Below, in pieces: positions 63,608-64,000 of a stretch of DNA of 64,000 nt. Every line of letters starts with the position of its first letter. Position 1 is the stretch's first letter. Origin of the DNA: an uncultured Pseudomonadota bacterium (lineage in GTDB: Bacteria; Pseudomonadota; Gammaproteobacteria; Steroidobacterales; Steroidobacteraceae); NCBI GenBank assembly GCA_903838705.1, contig CAILZL010000018.1, forward strand, positions 177,537 to 241,536. The letters are read 5' to 3'. Below the pieces are notes generated by a model. That model did not search any database and was not told where the DNA came from. It was given only the letters and a program-made list of their open reading frames with translations. Both the position numbers and the translations under genes were made by a program.

Positions 63608-63868
63608 ATGAGATTATCGAGGTTGCATACGAGGCTGGCGCTAGTGTTGCTGGGCGCAACACTAGTTAGTCAGGCCGCGGAGCCGGTGGTCAAGCAGAAG
63701 CAGGAGGCTAGCAAGACTGCAACCGCTGGTCGCTATCGCTTGGTGAATGGCAAGGGCTATACGGTGTGTGAAGCATTCTTGAAGAACTTGAATGCGTTTC
63801 CTGCCGATGAGCCGCCGATGGTGGTGAGCAGAAAATTCATCCAACGCATCCGGAGTTTACCAAGCTAG
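63608..63868 (+). pseudogene. Small secreted protein gene, probably frameshifted and cut by the IS element
   Basis: From ATG 63608 (GGAG upstream) the frame gives 86 residues: signal peptide MRLSRLHTRLALVLLGATLVSQAAE, then RYRLVNGKGYTVCEAFLKNLNAFPADEPPMVVS and a tail RKFIQRIRSLPS that does not look like the rest. Reading one base differently after codon GTG-AGC (about 63829) gives EKIHPTHPEFTKL, a far more natural continuation, and that frame runs to the very edge of the IS element (CTAG at 63865-63868) without a stop. So the gene appears to have lost one base and to have been interrupted downstream. Family and function are not recognised. Confidence 0.55.
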
Positions 63869-64000
63869 GGAATCTCTGATTTATTTCCCCGTCATCATAG
63901 AATGTCGCCACTGAACTGATAACAGGTGAAGTGGTGATGAAACCGACGCAGCAGAGTTTGGCCACGGCGGGGTTTGAACGCTACCGCAAGCGCACGCGTC
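63869..64000 (+). mobile_element. Left end of an IS5-like insertion sequence (truncated by window)
   Basis: The element seems to start with the terminal-repeat-like GGAATCTCTGATTTATTTCC at 63869, just after CTAG, which fits the YTAR target duplicated by IS5-group elements. A transposase frame begins 68 nt inside. The right end, the second terminal repeat and the target duplication lie outside the window, so family and boundary are provisional. Confidence 0.6.
63937..64000 (+). CDS. IS5-family-like transposase, N-terminal fragment
   Basis: Starts ATG 63937 with AGGTGAAG upstream and reads MKPTQQSLATAGFERYRKRTR up to the window edge; 21 codons are visible. LATxGFExxxKxTR is the usual opening of IS5/IS1182-type DDE transposases, ahead of the DDE catalytic domain that is not included. 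Not in the ORF track because it is cut by the edge. Confidence 0.7.
   Translation, partial: MKPTQQSLATAGFERYRKRTR

Overview
The window reads as chromosomal DNA of a Gammaproteobacterium outside the Enterobacterales. This rests on gene content and order: kdsD-kdsC-lptC-lptA-lptB-rpoN-hpf-rapZ, ibaG-murA, petABC-sspA-sspB, lpoA-yraN divergent from rsmI, mutY-yggX and a class A RNase P RNA. No genus can be named from sequence alone. Genes are tightly packed, mostly in co-oriented blocks with 1-11 bp overlaps. Many true starts lie inside the ORF-track entries and were chosen here from ribosome-binding sites, signal peptides and overlaps.

Layout: 1-668 is the cut-off 3' part of a CysB-type LysR regulator. 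847-5848 is an ArsR regulator of the BigR/SqrR type divergent from a DUF2892 - membrane fusion - RND efflux operon, with an operator inside the operon promoter. 6007-7546 holds Dps, a second DUF2892 protein and a DUF1003 protein. 7642-14496 is a complete, unfused trpE-G-D-C-F-B-A operon preceded by a transcription attenuator whose leader peptide has three consecutive Trp codons. 14522-22788 is a mixed metabolic and membrane region (LOG, panD, DedA, hotdog protein, MAPEG, DUF3465, aqpZ, tRNA-Gly(CCC), dctA, pirin, azoR with a LysR regulator). 22967-31091 is a six-gene signalling cluster: two REC-EAL proteins flank two histidine kinases and two NarL-type regulators. 31282-39239 contains mutY-yggX, a glycine-rich secreted protein with a triple cysteine repeat, an FMN glutamate-synthase-like protein, a cupin and a TonB receptor. 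39343-47480 is an ABC-2 exporter followed by the LPS transport/KDO/rpoN cluster. 47566-54141 covers DUF4159, ibaG-murA, the bc1 complex and sspAB. 54218-60986 holds a glycosyltransferase, metY, a secreted phosphoesterase, yraN, lpoA, rsmI and rnpB. 61052-62391 is a DAHP synthase with its own aromatic-amino-acid attenuator. The end holds exonuclease III, a probably broken small secreted-protein gene and the left end of an IS5-like element.

The most coherent regulatory theme is aromatic amino acid control. Both the first enzyme of the shikimate pathway (DAHP synthase) and the trp operon are preceded by short leader peptides full of aromatic codons, then by strong intrinsic terminators. In both cases the predicted promoter puts the transcript start at or within a few bases of the leader AUG, so the leader peptides look leaderless. 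Neither leader peptide is in the ORF track. A second unexplained signal is the 10-mer ATAACTATCC, found exactly 12 nt upstream of three unrelated start codons (TonB receptor, murA, sspA).
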